Shown here piece by piece: positions 10,105-20,345 of a stretch of DNA of 64,000 nt; position 1 is the first letter of the stretch, and each line of letters begins with the position of its first letter. The position numbers and the translations under genes are program-made. The notes under the pieces are model-generated. The model made no database searches, had not been told where the DNA came from, and saw only the letters and a list, made by a program, of their open reading frames with translations. Origin of the DNA: Hymenopellis radicata. Taxonomy: Eukaryota > Basidiomycota > Agaricomycetes > Agaricales > Physalacriaceae. Location of the stretch: the NCBI GenBank assembly GCA_015501595.1, contig JADNRX010000101.1:62001-126000 (forward strand), given 5' to 3'.

Positions 10105-12105
10105 ATGAACTCGCACGTCCCCACTGTTGTCCTTGATAATGGAGCGTCTACTATGAAGTGTTGCGCAGTATCAGCCCATGGGGATCCAATGCCCATGAGG
10201 TTTGCATTTCTTTTTCATGACGTCCTCAAACTGATCGTCAGGCAGAATCGTTCCCAACGCGATTATCAGGTCAAAGGGCGACAAGACGGTTTATTTCGGA
10301 CACGAGTTCACGACGGACAGATGTAGAGATTTTGCTTCATTGAGCTACCGGCTGCCTTTTGAGAAGGTGCTTCGACTTTCTTGCTTCTGCGTGCCATACT
10401 TCATGGACAAATCGCAGGGCTACCTCGTCGACTGGGACGCGCAAAAGGCGATCTGGGATGGCGTATTTTCTGACAAAGTCCTGAATGTGTGCACTAGCCT
10501 CACCTGACGCGTCGTCTTCGCATTGACACGCACGCAGGCCGACACCACCGAATCTTCCTTGCTTCTCACAGAGCCGTACTTCAACTTACCCAATATTCAA
10601 GAGGTCTACGACCAATTCGTGTTCGAGGAATACGAATTCAACTCCTACTATCGATGCACTCGTACGAAACGCGTTTTTATACATTCTTCATTATGAAATC
10701 TCAACTTGTTTTAGCTGCGTCTCTAGTCCCCCACAGTCCGCTAATGGGCTTGCCTCCCCCGGAGTGCATGCTTCTCATCGACTCCGGGTTCAGCTTCACG
10801 CACGTCGTCCCCCTCATATGCGGTAACATCGTATGGAACGCTGTGAAAAGGCAGGTACGGTTTCTCCTCGGACGCGTTGACTTTTTGATGGCGCAACATA
10901 TGACAGATTGGATATCGGGGGAAAGCTGCTTACCAACCACCTGAAGGAGCTCGTGTCGTTCAGGCAGTGGAACATGATGGATGAAACCTACATCGTGAAC
11001 GACGTCAAGGAGTCGTGTTGTTTTGTGTCAAACGACTTTCGAAGCGATCTGGAAGCATGCCGGTGAGTGTATAGTCATTGATGATGCACGCCATTTAACT
11101 CATGAATGTTCATTTAGCGCCCTACCGAGTGGTAGCTCTATTGCCAACGATATCGTGCGAGAATACATCCTCCCGGATATGTCCAAGAATCGCTCCGGAC
11201 GGATACGCCAACGCGACGATATTCTAGCAGACTCTGACCAGGTGCTTGTCATGAACAACGAGCGCTTCAGCGTTCCAGAAATCATGTTCTCTCCAGATAT
11301 TATTGGTACGCATCATTTCAACTGTCCTCTTCATCGACATTCACCTACTCCGAATTTAGGACTGAACCAGGCGGGATTACCGGGCGCTGTAGCCGCGTCC
11401 ATTTCCCTCCTTCCAGAAGACTTGCAAGGCATGTTCTGGGCCAACATCGGAGTATTCGGAGCAAACACGAAGCTCCCTGGATTCCGCGAACGATTGTGAG
11501 ACCCAACTTACTTACTTACTTAGATGGATACTCAGCTGTTCGTTCGCTACATAGGCTTTCGGAGCTGCGTTCTTTAGCGCCGGCCTCAGATGACGTGTGC
11601 ATCTACGAGTGCGAAAAGTGAGTGTTTCCCTTCACTTGGAATCTCTGCCTAAGCTGACACTGTATGAAGCCCAATCACTGCACCTCTCGACGGCGCATTG
11701 AATTTCGTTCAAACCTCTGCGTATCAGGACCTGCTGGTCACTCGCGAAGAATATCTCGAGGGCGGGAGTAACGCTATCCGCCGCAAGTGGAAAGACTGGA
11801 AAGGTCCCCGAGATGGAGAGCAGGATAGTTCTCTTGAATCACTGGAGAAGGTACCCAAGAAGAAGCTGACGGTGTCCGTCTCTATCCCAGCTCATCGTGG
11901 AGCCGGACGACCTCGTAAAGATCCGAGTGATGCTGAGACGGAGACGGTTACATCGCGAGCGGAGCCCGAGTTGCCGCATCGCGGGCCTGGTAGACCGCGG
12001 AAGCGACTACCTACACCTGAAGATGAGGACGATGAGATGCCCGTAATATCTGTGCCGGCGCGTCGTGGACCAGGACGTCCGAGGAAGAATCCAATGCCGG
12101 TTTGA
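10105..12105 (+). CDS. ARP6: Actin-related protein 6 with C-terminal AT-hooks
   Basis: Nuclear actin-related protein, in other eukaryotes a core subunit of the SWR1 complex that exchanges H2A.Z into nucleosomes. Ten exons can be assigned: 10105-10199, 10246-10366, 10418-10486, 10538-10661, 10715-10850, 10907-11062, 11118-11305, 11360-11495, 11555-11617, 11670-12105. They keep one frame and give 507 residues. Landmarks: [11 protein letters not shown] at the start, [44 protein letters not shown] and [13 protein letters not shown]. The fifth intron uses a GC donor (10851). The last exon adds about 70 residues with three AT-hook cores (GRPRK near 11905, 11990, 12075), suggesting direct contact with A/T-rich DNA. 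The broken copy at 1-1517 makes this the likely functional gene. It ends 53 bases before the convergent MYND gene. Confidence 0.93.
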
Positions 12106-12158
12106 TTTTGTTCCTGCACTGATACTTCTCGTTGGAGTGCATTAACTGTCAATTCCAA

Positions 12159-13166
12159 CTAATCGTGATGTCGTTCTACGCTCTTACATGTTTCGCTATC
12201 ATGTGCGCCATGGATACAGGCGCTTTTGAAGCATACCACCGAGCAGGTGAGAAAGCGCTGGCAGAAAGGACAGTAATGATACAATCGGTCCACAGCAAAG
12301 GGTTCGCCGCACTGTGAGTGAAGACAGTCAGCTTCTTGCGGATCGTCGCGCAGATAAAACTCACCCGAGGATCATTTCCACACCTCACGACGACCTCATT
12401 ATCGATCTCTTCCGTGTACTCGTACACCATGTCAACGAGGAGCTGCCACGCCTGAGGCAATAAAACCTTGCCGAGTCCCGACCTCAACGCGTCCAAGAGC
12501 TCTCCTCTACCAATAGACGCCATACTTAGGCGACACCTCACCGCGTCAGATATCATAGCGAAAATCTCCTCAAGCCACCGCAGGTCCACGTTGTCCCCCA
12601 ATAGGTCGACTGCACGACTGAGCGTGATCACCAAACCAGATTTCAGCGCGGAGGAAAGAGCGGTCCCGAACGCATCGGAATCCTCGATGAGGAATATCGA
12701 GTATAGTTGAGCCAGAATCCATACGGCGGGTTTCGATTGTCCTGCCTGGACTGTTCGGTCGAGAAAAAGGACAAGGGATGGAACGAGCCCGTGTTGCAGG
12801 ATCACCGCATGGTTCTCCAAGTTGCGAGAGCCTAGTTGGCCTACGCATAACACGTTTGTCAACAAGTCTTCCGGAATCTCAATTCATGCTGGATCGAGGC
12901 GGAGCTCGGTCGCTAGAGCACATATCCCCCGCAAATCGCGCAAGAGGGGAACACCAAGGGCGTAGTTATCGACGGTGGCCAAGTAGTCCCAGAATGGGTC
13001 TGCATGTTCGTTACGCGGTGCGGTGACTCTGAGCGTAAGTCATTGAGAGCGGCGACTGCACGGTTCATCAACTGATAGACTAGAATCTGGGATCATTAGA
13101 ACAGCAGCACAACGGTTCAGGTAAGACTACTCACATCGGGGGAGCACATTGAGACTGTCATGGTTC
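12159..13166 (-). pseudogene. MYND-type finger protein gene 1, with internal stop
   Basis: The long minus-strand frame at 12176-12865 encodes an all-helical, HEAT/ARM-like body (TNVLCVGQLGSRNLENHA onward). After an intron at about 12262-12313 the last exon gives a treble-clef finger (CPFCQRFLTCSVVC, then H..H and ETC) ending at 12159. The order helical body plus C-terminal finger matches the two genes to the right. The block RLDP-stop-IEIPEDLLTNVLCVGQ aligns with LYDPSFPLPSSTLTNVRGLGLIGQ of gene 3, so the TGA at 12884-12886 falls inside conserved sequence, and the frame also shifts near 13010. A plausible ATG lies at 13166 before an intron. Probably a pseudogene. The proposed role (protein interaction through the MYND finger) is family knowledge only. 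Confidence 0.6.
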
Positions 13167-13169
13167 GTG

Positions 13170-13590
13170 AAGAAGAGATGGGAGATTCCTGAGGGCTATA
13201 AGGCGCTTTCGCGGAACAAAGAGAAACCGTCCACAATGCAGCAGCCGTTTGTTTGCCGTGCCAAACAACATAAGAACGTGACCGTAATTGAAGCGCGAAA
13301 TTAGGGAGAGCCTGTGGACCATCTTGAAAATGGGAATGTGGATCAGGTACCGAAGGCCCTTTTCTCTTTGGAGAGGGACGTCGGAACAGTTGAAAACTGA
13401 GGGGATACCCAGGAAGCAAATTAAGAGATTCCAGCCATATTACGAGTCGTCTTAGTCCCAGATGTGTTAAGGAGGGGAAGGAACGATGAGCGCAAGATCA
13501 AAGAGGGATTTTGGTAACCACGTGGTGATGGCGATCAACGTGTTTTCTTTCCTGCCGTCAAAGTCGCCTTGCCGCCTTTCTTCAGCCGGA
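13170..13590. other. Intergenic region between divergent MYND-type genes
   Basis: Presumed shared upstream region of the minus-strand gene ending at 12159 and the plus-strand gene starting near 13593. A 100-codon minus-strand frame overlaps it but shows no family resemblance. I see no clear TATA box. Confidence 0.4.
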
Positions 13591-13592
13591 TT

Positions 13593-14808
13593 ATGCAGGC
13601 GTTGAAGGTGACTTATTTATGCTGGAAGAAATGTCTACTGACTTATCTTACCGTGTACCAGGCATCCGCTCTCGCTGGTTCCTTAGATGCGCTTGAAAGG
13701 ATCATCCATAAGGTCGACCATAATGCGGATGCCCTCGTCCAATTCCTCCCTATATTTTCTCAGCTTCTTCGGTCAACACCCATGCCGGTTGCTCATTCCA
13801 CCGATAGCGAAAAACACCGCTTCCTCGTCATAACTAAACAGACTTTTCGTGCGGTCGCGATCGGCATGTCTAATTCGCCTGCCTCGAATCAAGCACTGGT
13901 CACCCACCTCTGCTGTAACCTTCCAGATATGTGCGACTTTGCTATCGCATTCTTTCGGCTATTTGTCCTGGATGTGGCATCGCTTTCGCCTTCTGATGTC
14001 GAACTAGCGAGGGAAATGAAAGAAACCATCCTTCCCATATCGTTCCAAAGGATCTTCTCCATACCGCCAACATTCGAAGTCGCATCCAATCATACAGGGC
14101 TGTTTGACTGTTTGACACGGCTGTGGGTGCTAGTAGCGACTGAACAGCAGCCACTGTCTGTTGTAGACCGGTACTTGGCACTCGTCCTTGGACTCATCGA
14201 GCGGTCTTCACGCAGGTCGCCTCCCAGGGAAGAGTTCCGTAATGCCTTGGACCAGCTTCCCAGCGGGCTCATAACCATCTGCACCCTCCAACGCATCATC
14301 AATGATCTTCATTCCACGCCCATCGATGTACACTCCGTCCGGCGAAACGTTTTTATGCTGCTACAGTGCTGTATGGACTCGCTCAAGATGTATCGTGCCT
14401 GCCTCGCATCCCATATCGCCAAGTGGTGCTGCGTTGTCTTGAAGCGGCTTATGTCCAGGAAGCATGTCCTCCCAGCAGGCTGCGAGGACGCCGTCATCAT
14501 TACTGTCGATGTTACACTCGTCCTGCTTCGATTTGCGTTCCAGGCAGGTTGGTCGGTCGTGGTAGAGGCAATGGAGCACGGGGCCATGGACTGCGTGTTT
14601 CGCTGTCAACCGCTCCTGGATCACCAGGAGATCGCGAGGAGTCAAAGTGATATATCTCTTGGGCCGGCGTTTGCTGAGCTCGTCGACTTGTTCAATGCTT
14701 TCACTGTACATCGGCAGGTTCTACGAGTGTCACACAGGGCCGTTAAGAAGGTATTGTGGAGGAACCTTGAGGATAATATTGAAAAGGAAGGACCACTATG
14801 GGATGCGT
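13593..14808 (+). pseudogene. MYND-type finger protein gene 2, 5' part, split by the Gypsy element
   Basis: The open frame from ATG 13593 encodes an all-helical repeat body (SALAGSLDALERIIHKVDHN onward) typical of Agaricomycete proteins that end in a MYND finger. An optional intron of 54 bases (about 13608-13661) is a multiple of three, so the frame is open with or without it. Coding stops at the LTR boundary: after GPLWDA the next bases are the retrotransposon, and the same codon resumes at 23438 on the other side of the element. The host gene is thus interrupted rather than truncated. The ATG choice is uncertain because the frame is open a little further upstream. Confidence 0.7.
14805..14808 (+). 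other. Target site duplication, left copy (GCGT)
   Basis: GCGT just before the left LTR is repeated as GCGT at 23438-23441 just after the right LTR. The LTRs begin TG and end CA, which fixes the junctions. Four bases is slightly short for Ty3/Gypsy elements, which commonly give about 5. Confidence 0.7.
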
Positions 14809-15296
14809 TGTCGTAGGACCTAGTGAGGTCCTGGTATATCGAAAATGAGGAGAGCTCGTGTCGACTCAGTCGTGAGCACAGGAGGAGACAGCGATGATGG
14901 ATGGTGTAAACCGTAGGGTACGTCCCGAAGTAGATAGACGTAGAGAGATATAAGAATATAGAGTGATGGTGGACTTGCTCCCTCGTAACCTCGAAGAGAT
15001 ATTCAGGCTAAGGATGGAGAGAGAAGACAAGTAAGATTTGACAAGGAAACTAACTTAAGTACTCGATCGTTGACATCTAGGAGGCTATGGATGCAGGCAG
15101 GTAAATAACTATCGTCCGACGAGGCACTAGATATAACGACTGCGAAGGCGTATACAGTCTTTACTGTCCGAAGCATGTATATAATGTGTCCGTATGCGTA
15201 AGGTAAAATGTAAGTAAGAATTCCATAAGTTAAGAGGATGACGACCTATGAGGGTATATGGACGCGTCTACCTGTACCCGACGCGTTCCTTCCACA
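14809..15296 (-). repeat. 3' LTR of the Gypsy element
   Basis: 488 bases, TG...CA, almost identical to 22950-23437. I find only two differences (near 15224 and 15233). The element reads right to left, so this is the 3' LTR. A short inverted repeat AGGACC..GGTCCT lies near the boundary at 14815-14832. ORF3 of the element ends inside this LTR. Confidence 0.95.
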
Positions 15297-16266
15297 GTGG
15301 GGATAACAAATTCGACCTCGCCTCGAGGTCGCGAACCCACTCGGAGAGGATACCACCCGGGGGGAAAACAGGAAGGACGAGACGGTGGGGAGAATGCGCA
15401 GTACGGTCGGAGACGTACTCGAAGTCGGGGATGGTGGAAAGAGGAAAGTCCAAAACGTCGCCAGTGACAGCGCGTCGACCAGCGCTGAGATCGCCACAGA
15501 CGTCAATGAGATCAACGACGCGCCAACACTCCACACGAACACGGAAGTGAGGGTACCAATTATTGGTCGTCGCTGCGAGCAACGCGGCATCAATCTTCAA
15601 ACAAGGAGGACGAACGGGGATGGGGAAGGTACGATCCGCGCGCAGAAGAGCGTCCTCAAGGGCATATCCAGGCGCCATAGGCCGCTGGGATTCCTTATGG
15701 AATAGAACGCCGTCCTTCACCTCGAACGCGAGGCGAACAGAACGCCAATAGGCAAGGTCGAAGGGGTATGTCTGCTTCGTGATGCGCACGTATTGATAGC
15801 GAGTGGGCGTGAAACCTGTTCGCGAAAGAGCAGCCCGCACCTCAGAAATACGAAGATCGGGGTCACTCACATGGAGTACAGCAAATCCAGGACCACCAGG
15901 CGCGTCCTCGTCCCACACATGAATGGGGCGCGTCAAATCAGAAGGAGTGCGCGACACGTAAGGAATCGGGCACATCAGATCCTCATCGACTTCATGATCG
16001 TGGCGGGCGTAGTAGGTGACGTGCGAGGGGAGCGGACCACCGCACACCTGTATAGAGGTCCCACGCTCAACGCGGTTCTCGAAAAAGAAGCGAAAGGCGT
16101 CTTCGTTGTGCTGGAACGCCGGACAGTCCACGCGACACCCGTACCGCTGAAGGTGCACAGCCACGGCAGGAGAAGGAGGTGTCGTTGGAGAGTAATAAAC
16201 GTCGCGCTCGAGCGACTGAGCCGTGTAAGGAGGGGTATACAGAGGAAAGGGAGACAAGACAGGCAT
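15268..16266 (-). CDS. Gypsy element ORF3, unknown function, downstream of pol
   Basis: An uninterrupted frame lies between pol and the 3' LTR. The frame is open from 16401, but the first ATG is at 16266, giving about 332 residues; the last nine or so codons read into the LTR. The protein is rich in Arg, Asp, Pro and Tyr, with the stretch RYQYVRITKQTYPFDLAYWR in the middle. I see no signal peptide, no convincing membrane anchor and no zinc finger, so it does not look like an envelope glycoprotein despite lying in the env position. I do not recognise a family. The long open frame in a young element suggests it is maintained. Confidence 0.6.
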   Translation of the reverse strand: MPVLSPFPLYTPPYTAQSLERDVYYSPTTPPSPAVAVHLQRYGCRVDCPAFQHNEDAFRFFFENRVERGTSIQVCGGPLPSHVTYYARHDHEVDEDLMCPIPYVSRTPSDLTRPIHVWDEDAPGGPGFAVLHVSDPDLRISEVRAALSRTGFTPTRYQYVRITKQTYPFDLAYWRSVRLAFEVKDGVLFHKESQRPMAPGYALEDALLRADRTFPIPVRPPCLKIDAALLAATTNNWYPHFRVRVECWRVVDLIDVCGDLSAGRRAVTGDVLDFPLSTIPDFEYVSDRTAHSPHRLVLPVFPPGGILSEWVRDLEARSNLLSPLWKERVGYR

Positions 16267-16419
16267 GAGAGGGAAGAGGGAACCCAAGAGAAACTGAGAG
16301 AGGAGAGGGCCAGGTATATAAGACTTGTCAAAGAGGAGAACCTCCTCAGCATCGTCCCTAATTAATTGGCAGCATAGGATTAATGAATTAAGGGGAAGCA
16401 CTCGCCATCAGGGCGAGGG

Positions 16420-19400
16420 TTAATCGCCATATACCGCGCGGTACGCCACACAGAGCGAAACACGTGAATCCGGATTATATTGAAGGGGATCGTGGTGCGC
16501 AGCGATCCTGAGCGACGTCCGCAGGGTCTGATTGTCAGGGCGGAAAAAGAAGAGCCGAAGGCGACGTATATTGACGTGCGACTTCATGATCGCTCCAGAC
16601 AACTCCCGAAGAATGAAGGAGTCGTGGGCCCGCTTCTCGTGGATGATGTAGGGGCCGGCGTACGTCCACTCGCCCTTGCCACCCTTGATCTCGTCGAGAG
16701 CAGATTCGCGAAGCCACACATACATTCCTTCCTCATAATCAGAAAAGTCCGAGCGATAATGATGGTGCTTAGCTATATCGTCGATAGCGCGCTTGCGCGA
16801 CTTCCGTAAGGCGTTGATAGCGTCCTCAGATTCGCGATCTCGGCGAGCAATCTGTCTCGCCCTGAGGACTAACAGCTCCTCAGTAGAGCGAACTTTGTCC
16901 CAGTCCAGGGTCTGCCAGGTATGTTCTTCGATGTCGAACGTGAAGACCGGTTGTTGTCCGTAGAGCAAGTAGAAGGGCGTATACCCAGTTGAGCGAGATG
17001 TCGTCGTCCGAACCGCAAACAAGACGGCGTGTACGAACCGCGGCCAAGTGCCCTTCGCGTCGCCAGTAAGCTTGAACAGGCAATTCACGAAGGTCTGGTG
17101 GGCGCGTTCGACAACGGCGTTGCCCTCGGGATGATATGGTGTGGAAAAAATTACTTTGCATCGATAGACAGAACGGAGAAGGAACGCAACTTCGTCAAGG
17201 AACTCGGACCCGTTGTCCATACAAAGGTATGGGACACACGAAAACCGACAGACAATCTCTTCATAAATGAACTTCGCCATGTTCTTCGACGTCGCTGCCT
17301 TGACAGCGCGAGCCTCTTCCCATCGAATCGTGTGCTCTATGGCGTGGAAGAGGTGAGTGAATCCTCCCACCCCGACGGGCATCTTGATGGTATCCAGGTT
17401 GAATCGTCTAAGAACAGGTGCGAGCCAAGATTCATTATATGGAATGACAGGCTTAGCTTGGATCATCTTCTGGCACTCTATGCACGAGCGCACGAACCAT
17501 GCGACGTCGTCCCACATGTTGGGCCAATAGAATCGATCGCGCAAAACCTTATAAGTAGGATCGCGCCCTCGATGACCGGCAGTGATATGAACGTCGAGGA
17601 TCAGCTGCTGACGTCGGCCGCGAGATTCGATGACAAGACGGGGCGGTAGAGAGGAATTTTTCTTAGGCATGAGGTATAGGTGGCCGTCCCTAAGCCCATA
17701 ACGACGAGACCGGCGAAGAAAAGCTAGCCGCTCTGACTCGAGTGTCAGCCGCGTCGGATATCGCTGATGCAAAAGGAAGGTACGCAGCTCGGGCCAATAT
17801 GAACCATCATCCAAATCTTTCGTCCCGAACTTATGACCAACGCCCGTAGGACACACGTCCCGCGCCAACGACAAGTCCAGAGGATGCTCGTAGTTGCTGT
17901 AACCCGTGTACTCAGAAATAGCGTAGATGTCCCACTCGGCCTCTAGGTCGATGAGCGTATGGTCGTAGTTGATAAGATGGGGCACAGAGCGCGCAGTATA
18001 CTCGGAGCGGTGTATGTAAGGATTGTATAGGTGTCGTATGGTCGTGGGGAAGCGATGTGCCAACGGCCATCGGTTCGCGAGTCGGTGACCGTGGATGGAA
18101 TAAGGTTCGTCGGGTTCTGGGGATAACAAAATTAAAGATTTTGCTTCCGGAGCCGTGAACCTGAGAGACGTCGATACGCAGATGTTGTACGTGGGGAAAT
18201 TGGCAATAGATTCGAAGGGATTTGAATAGATAACACGCAAGCGTCGGAGCAAGGAGATAACCGGAGTAGATCCGCGCGGGTCGGAAGCATCAATCGTGCC
18301 TATCTCCCACGCGTCTAAGAAATCCTCGGCGTCTTCGGCAGAGTCGCGTATACCTGTATCGATTGGCGGGGCGCGAGACAGCGCGTCCTCCATCTTGAAC
18401 GAGGTTGCCGGAACGTGCTTTGTTTCAAAGTCAAACAACAGAATCCAGGCTACCCAGCGAAGCATGGGAGCATTGGGAACGTCATCTGGGCTGCGAAGCA
18501 TCTTTGAAAGTGAGGAAGCGTCATGTTCTAGACAAAAATGGACTCCCCAAACGCGGTGGCGCAGTGCCTTGAGAGCAACAAAGACACCAAAAACCTCCGT
18601 CTTCGGCTGACCATAATTTTGTTGAGTCTTGTTGAACGTGCTTGAGCCATAGAGAGCAGGCTTCTTAGCAGAGTCGCGCCACTGGTATAGCACCCATCCG
18701 GTGCCTATCCAGCTGGAATCGACGCCGACTACAAGAAGGCCGTCATCCGATGCTCGAGGAGGTAATAGAACCGACTTAGCGTGCACATAATCAATCTTAA
18801 TAAGGACCGGCGCCGTGGTCATCGCCTTCTTCAGCGCGTCCATCGCTTCAACCGCGTCGTCTCCGAACTCAAACTCGATCTCCGAGAGAGTCAAGAGTGC
18901 GGTCATCGGCCATGCGATCAGGGCGAAGCCACGAATCCAGCGACGTCCGCCGCCGGCAAGTCCCAGGAACATCCTGACTTCGGATACCGAAATAGGAATA
19001 GGCCAGCGCAAGACCTTCTCGACGAGGTGAGGACCTATTACCCATCCCTCGAAGCAGGTAATGGAACCAACGATCTCCAGACGGGAACACGCCGGCGTAG
19101 TCTTCAGACCAGAGACGGTAATACCCGCGCTACGGACAGCGCAGAGGAACCGAACGACACGCTCTAGAAATTCCCAAAAGTAGCGAGTGACATCGTCGTT
19201 GAATAGCATCTTCTCACCGTTGTAGTACGATGTAGGGCCCTTAATGCCACAATCATCAATGAAGTTCGCAAGAAAGTCTTCCAGTTTCAGATGGTCGATA
19301 GCGTGATCCAGGGAGCGAATATACTCTTGAATGGAATTGGTATAACCTTGGACGATGGTGGTTTGTTGAAGGGGACCGACGGGTGAAGCAAAAGTAGAAA

Positions 19401-20280
19401 GAGGTTGAGAAGTACGCGCGACGCGACGCGCGTCGAATCCAGAGAACATGTCACCAGAAAAATAGAGAACATGCCCAGCAAAGGATTCAGCGAAGTCGTT
19501 GATGTTCGGAGGTAAGGAGGAATCTCTCACCGTAACGGCGTTGAGTTCTTCAACGGCTATGACAAGACGAACGGGCGGTTTAGAACCAGGCTTCTTTGCC
19601 ACGGTCCACAATGCGGATCGGTAGCTCGAAACCGATGGTGTAAACTTCCCGAGATCGCGAAGTCGCCTTAGCTCGTCGCAGACGTCCTTCTCTATAGCCT
19701 TGGGGATAGGAATGGGAGCACGCTGCCAGGGCGTATGCTCTATGACAGCGTACTCGTAGTCAGGGTAGCAATCTGTGCGAAATCCTCCCTTCTCGCCGTA
19801 CTCCCAGGCGAACGCGTCCCTATTCTCGAAGAGGACATAAGCCATGAGCGCGGTTTCCGTAGGAGAAAGCAGCCCAGGTTCAATCTTATCCAAGAGGAAA
19901 TGGAGACGGTCACGTGTCATACGGGCGTCGAAGGGATATGAGTCGATGGGTGGAGGATGATGAGGGATTATGGTAAGGGGGAGCTGAGGAATAGGCTTGT
20001 ATATGTGAGACGCGAGGTCGGGCATGTATGAGGGTACCGGTCTATATCGCCGGTGTACAGCCTTGTACTTGCGCACGGATTTCGCGGGTCGGGGAAGTGT
20101 AGCGGTGTTAGAGTACGTCGCTAGATAATCAACAGTGGCGCGCATCGTCCAATCGGTGCGCGGAAGAGTGAGGGGATCAATGCCTGTAGAGGCGAGATAG
20201 TCGTGGATCATAACGTCAAAGGAATCAGGTGGTGAAGTCGTGAGGAGAGAATCAAACTCAGCGAAGTTAACGTTGCCCAT
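16420..20280 (-). CDS. pol: Gypsy pol: reverse transcriptase, RNase H, integrase
   Basis: The first ATG is at 20280; the frame is open upstream into the end of gag. Counting from the open frame at 20310: RT motif A with Asp near residue 287 (YFSGDMFSGFD), the RT active site as FIDD at about 350-353 rather than the common YVDD, RNase H with D531, E572, D597 and D642, an integrase HHCC zinc site (H908, H913, C943, C946), and the integrase triad D973, D1032, E1068, with the last two 35 residues apart as in D,D35E enzymes. A beta-rich C-terminal region follows (residues about 1180-1250); I see no clear chromodomain. Polyprotein order RT-RH-IN is Ty3/Gypsy type. It would copy and insert the element. 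Confidence 0.93.
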   Translation of the reverse strand: MGNVNFAEFDSLLTTSPPDSFDVMIHDYLASTGIDPLTLPRTDWTMRATVDYLATYSNTATLPRPAKSVRKYKAVHRRYRPVPSYMPDLASHIYKPIPQLPLTIIPHHPPPIDSYPFDARMTRDRLHFLLDKIEPGLLSPTETALMAYVLFENRDAFAWEYGEKGGFRTDCYPDYEYAVIEHTPWQRAPIPIPKAIEKDVCDELRRLRDLGKFTPSVSSYRSALWTVAKKPGSKPPVRLVIAVEELNAVTVRDSSLPPNINDFAESFAGHVLYFSGDMFSGFDARRVARTSQPLSTFASPVGPLQQTTIVQGYTNSIQEYIRSLDHAIDHLKLEDFLANFIDDCGIKGPTSYYNGEKMLFNDDVTRYFWEFLERVVRFLCAVRSAGITVSGLKTTPACSRLEIVGSITCFEGWVIGPHLVEKVLRWPIPISVSEVRMFLGLAGGGRRWIRGFALIAWPMTALLTLSEIEFEFGDDAVEAMDALKKAMTTAPVLIKIDYVHAKSVLLPPRASDDGLLVVGVDSSWIGTGWVLYQWRDSAKKPALYGSSTFNKTQQNYGQPKTEVFGVFVALKALRHRVWGVHFCLEHDASSLSKMLRSPDDVPNAPMLRWVAWILLFDFETKHVPATSFKMEDALSRAPPIDTGIRDSAEDAEDFLDAWEIGTIDASDPRGSTPVISLLRRLRVIYSNPFESIANFPTYNICVSTSLRFTAPEAKSLILLSPEPDEPYSIHGHRLANRWPLAHRFPTTIRHLYNPYIHRSEYTARSVPHLINYDHTLIDLEAEWDIYAISEYTGYSNYEHPLDLSLARDVCPTGVGHKFGTKDLDDGSYWPELRTFLLHQRYPTRLTLESERLAFLRRSRRYGLRDGHLYLMPKKNSSLPPRLVIESRGRRQQLILDVHITAGHRGRDPTYKVLRDRFYWPNMWDDVAWFVRSCIECQKMIQAKPVIPYNESWLAPVLRRFNLDTIKMPVGVGGFTHLFHAIEHTIRWEEARAVKAATSKNMAKFIYEEIVCRFSCVPYLCMDNGSEFLDEVAFLLRSVYRCKVIFSTPYHPEGNAVVERAHQTFVNCLFKLTGDAKGTWPRFVHAVLFAVRTTTSRSTGYTPFYLLYGQQPVFTFDIEEHTWQTLDWDKVRSTEELLVLRARQIARRDRESEDAINALRKSRKRAIDDIAKHHHYRSDFSDYEEGMYVWLRESALDEIKGGKGEWTYAGPYIIHEKRAHDSFILRELSGAIMKSHVNIRRLRLFFFRPDNQTLRTSLRIAAHHDPLQYNPDSRVSLCVAYRAVYGD

Positions 20281-20345
20281 CAAACATTCGAAGGATCTTC
20301 CCAAAACCACGGGCGGGGCTCTGGAAACCTTCTCTCCAGAGTCCC

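Larger units (their letters stand above)
9050..11640. repeat. Right arm of the large inverted repeat
   Basis: Reverse-oriented counterpart of about 1-2980. It includes the complete ARP6 up to its ninth exon. The homology cannot be followed further because the left arm reaches the window edge. The spacer between the arms (about 2980-9050) carries extra repeat copies and the Ser/Arg-rich pseudogene. Confidence 0.8.

Noticed and set aside
15793..16365. Plus-strand open frame of 190 codons
   Set aside because: It is the antisense shadow of element ORF3.
15268..16401. ORF3 as a viral-type envelope protein
   Set aside because: Position fits, but no signal peptide, transmembrane anchor or cysteine-rich ectodomain is visible.
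17029..17649. Plus-strand open frame of 206 codons inside the Gypsy element
   Set aside because: It is antisense to the integrase-coding part of pol and has no family features; pol explains the constraint.
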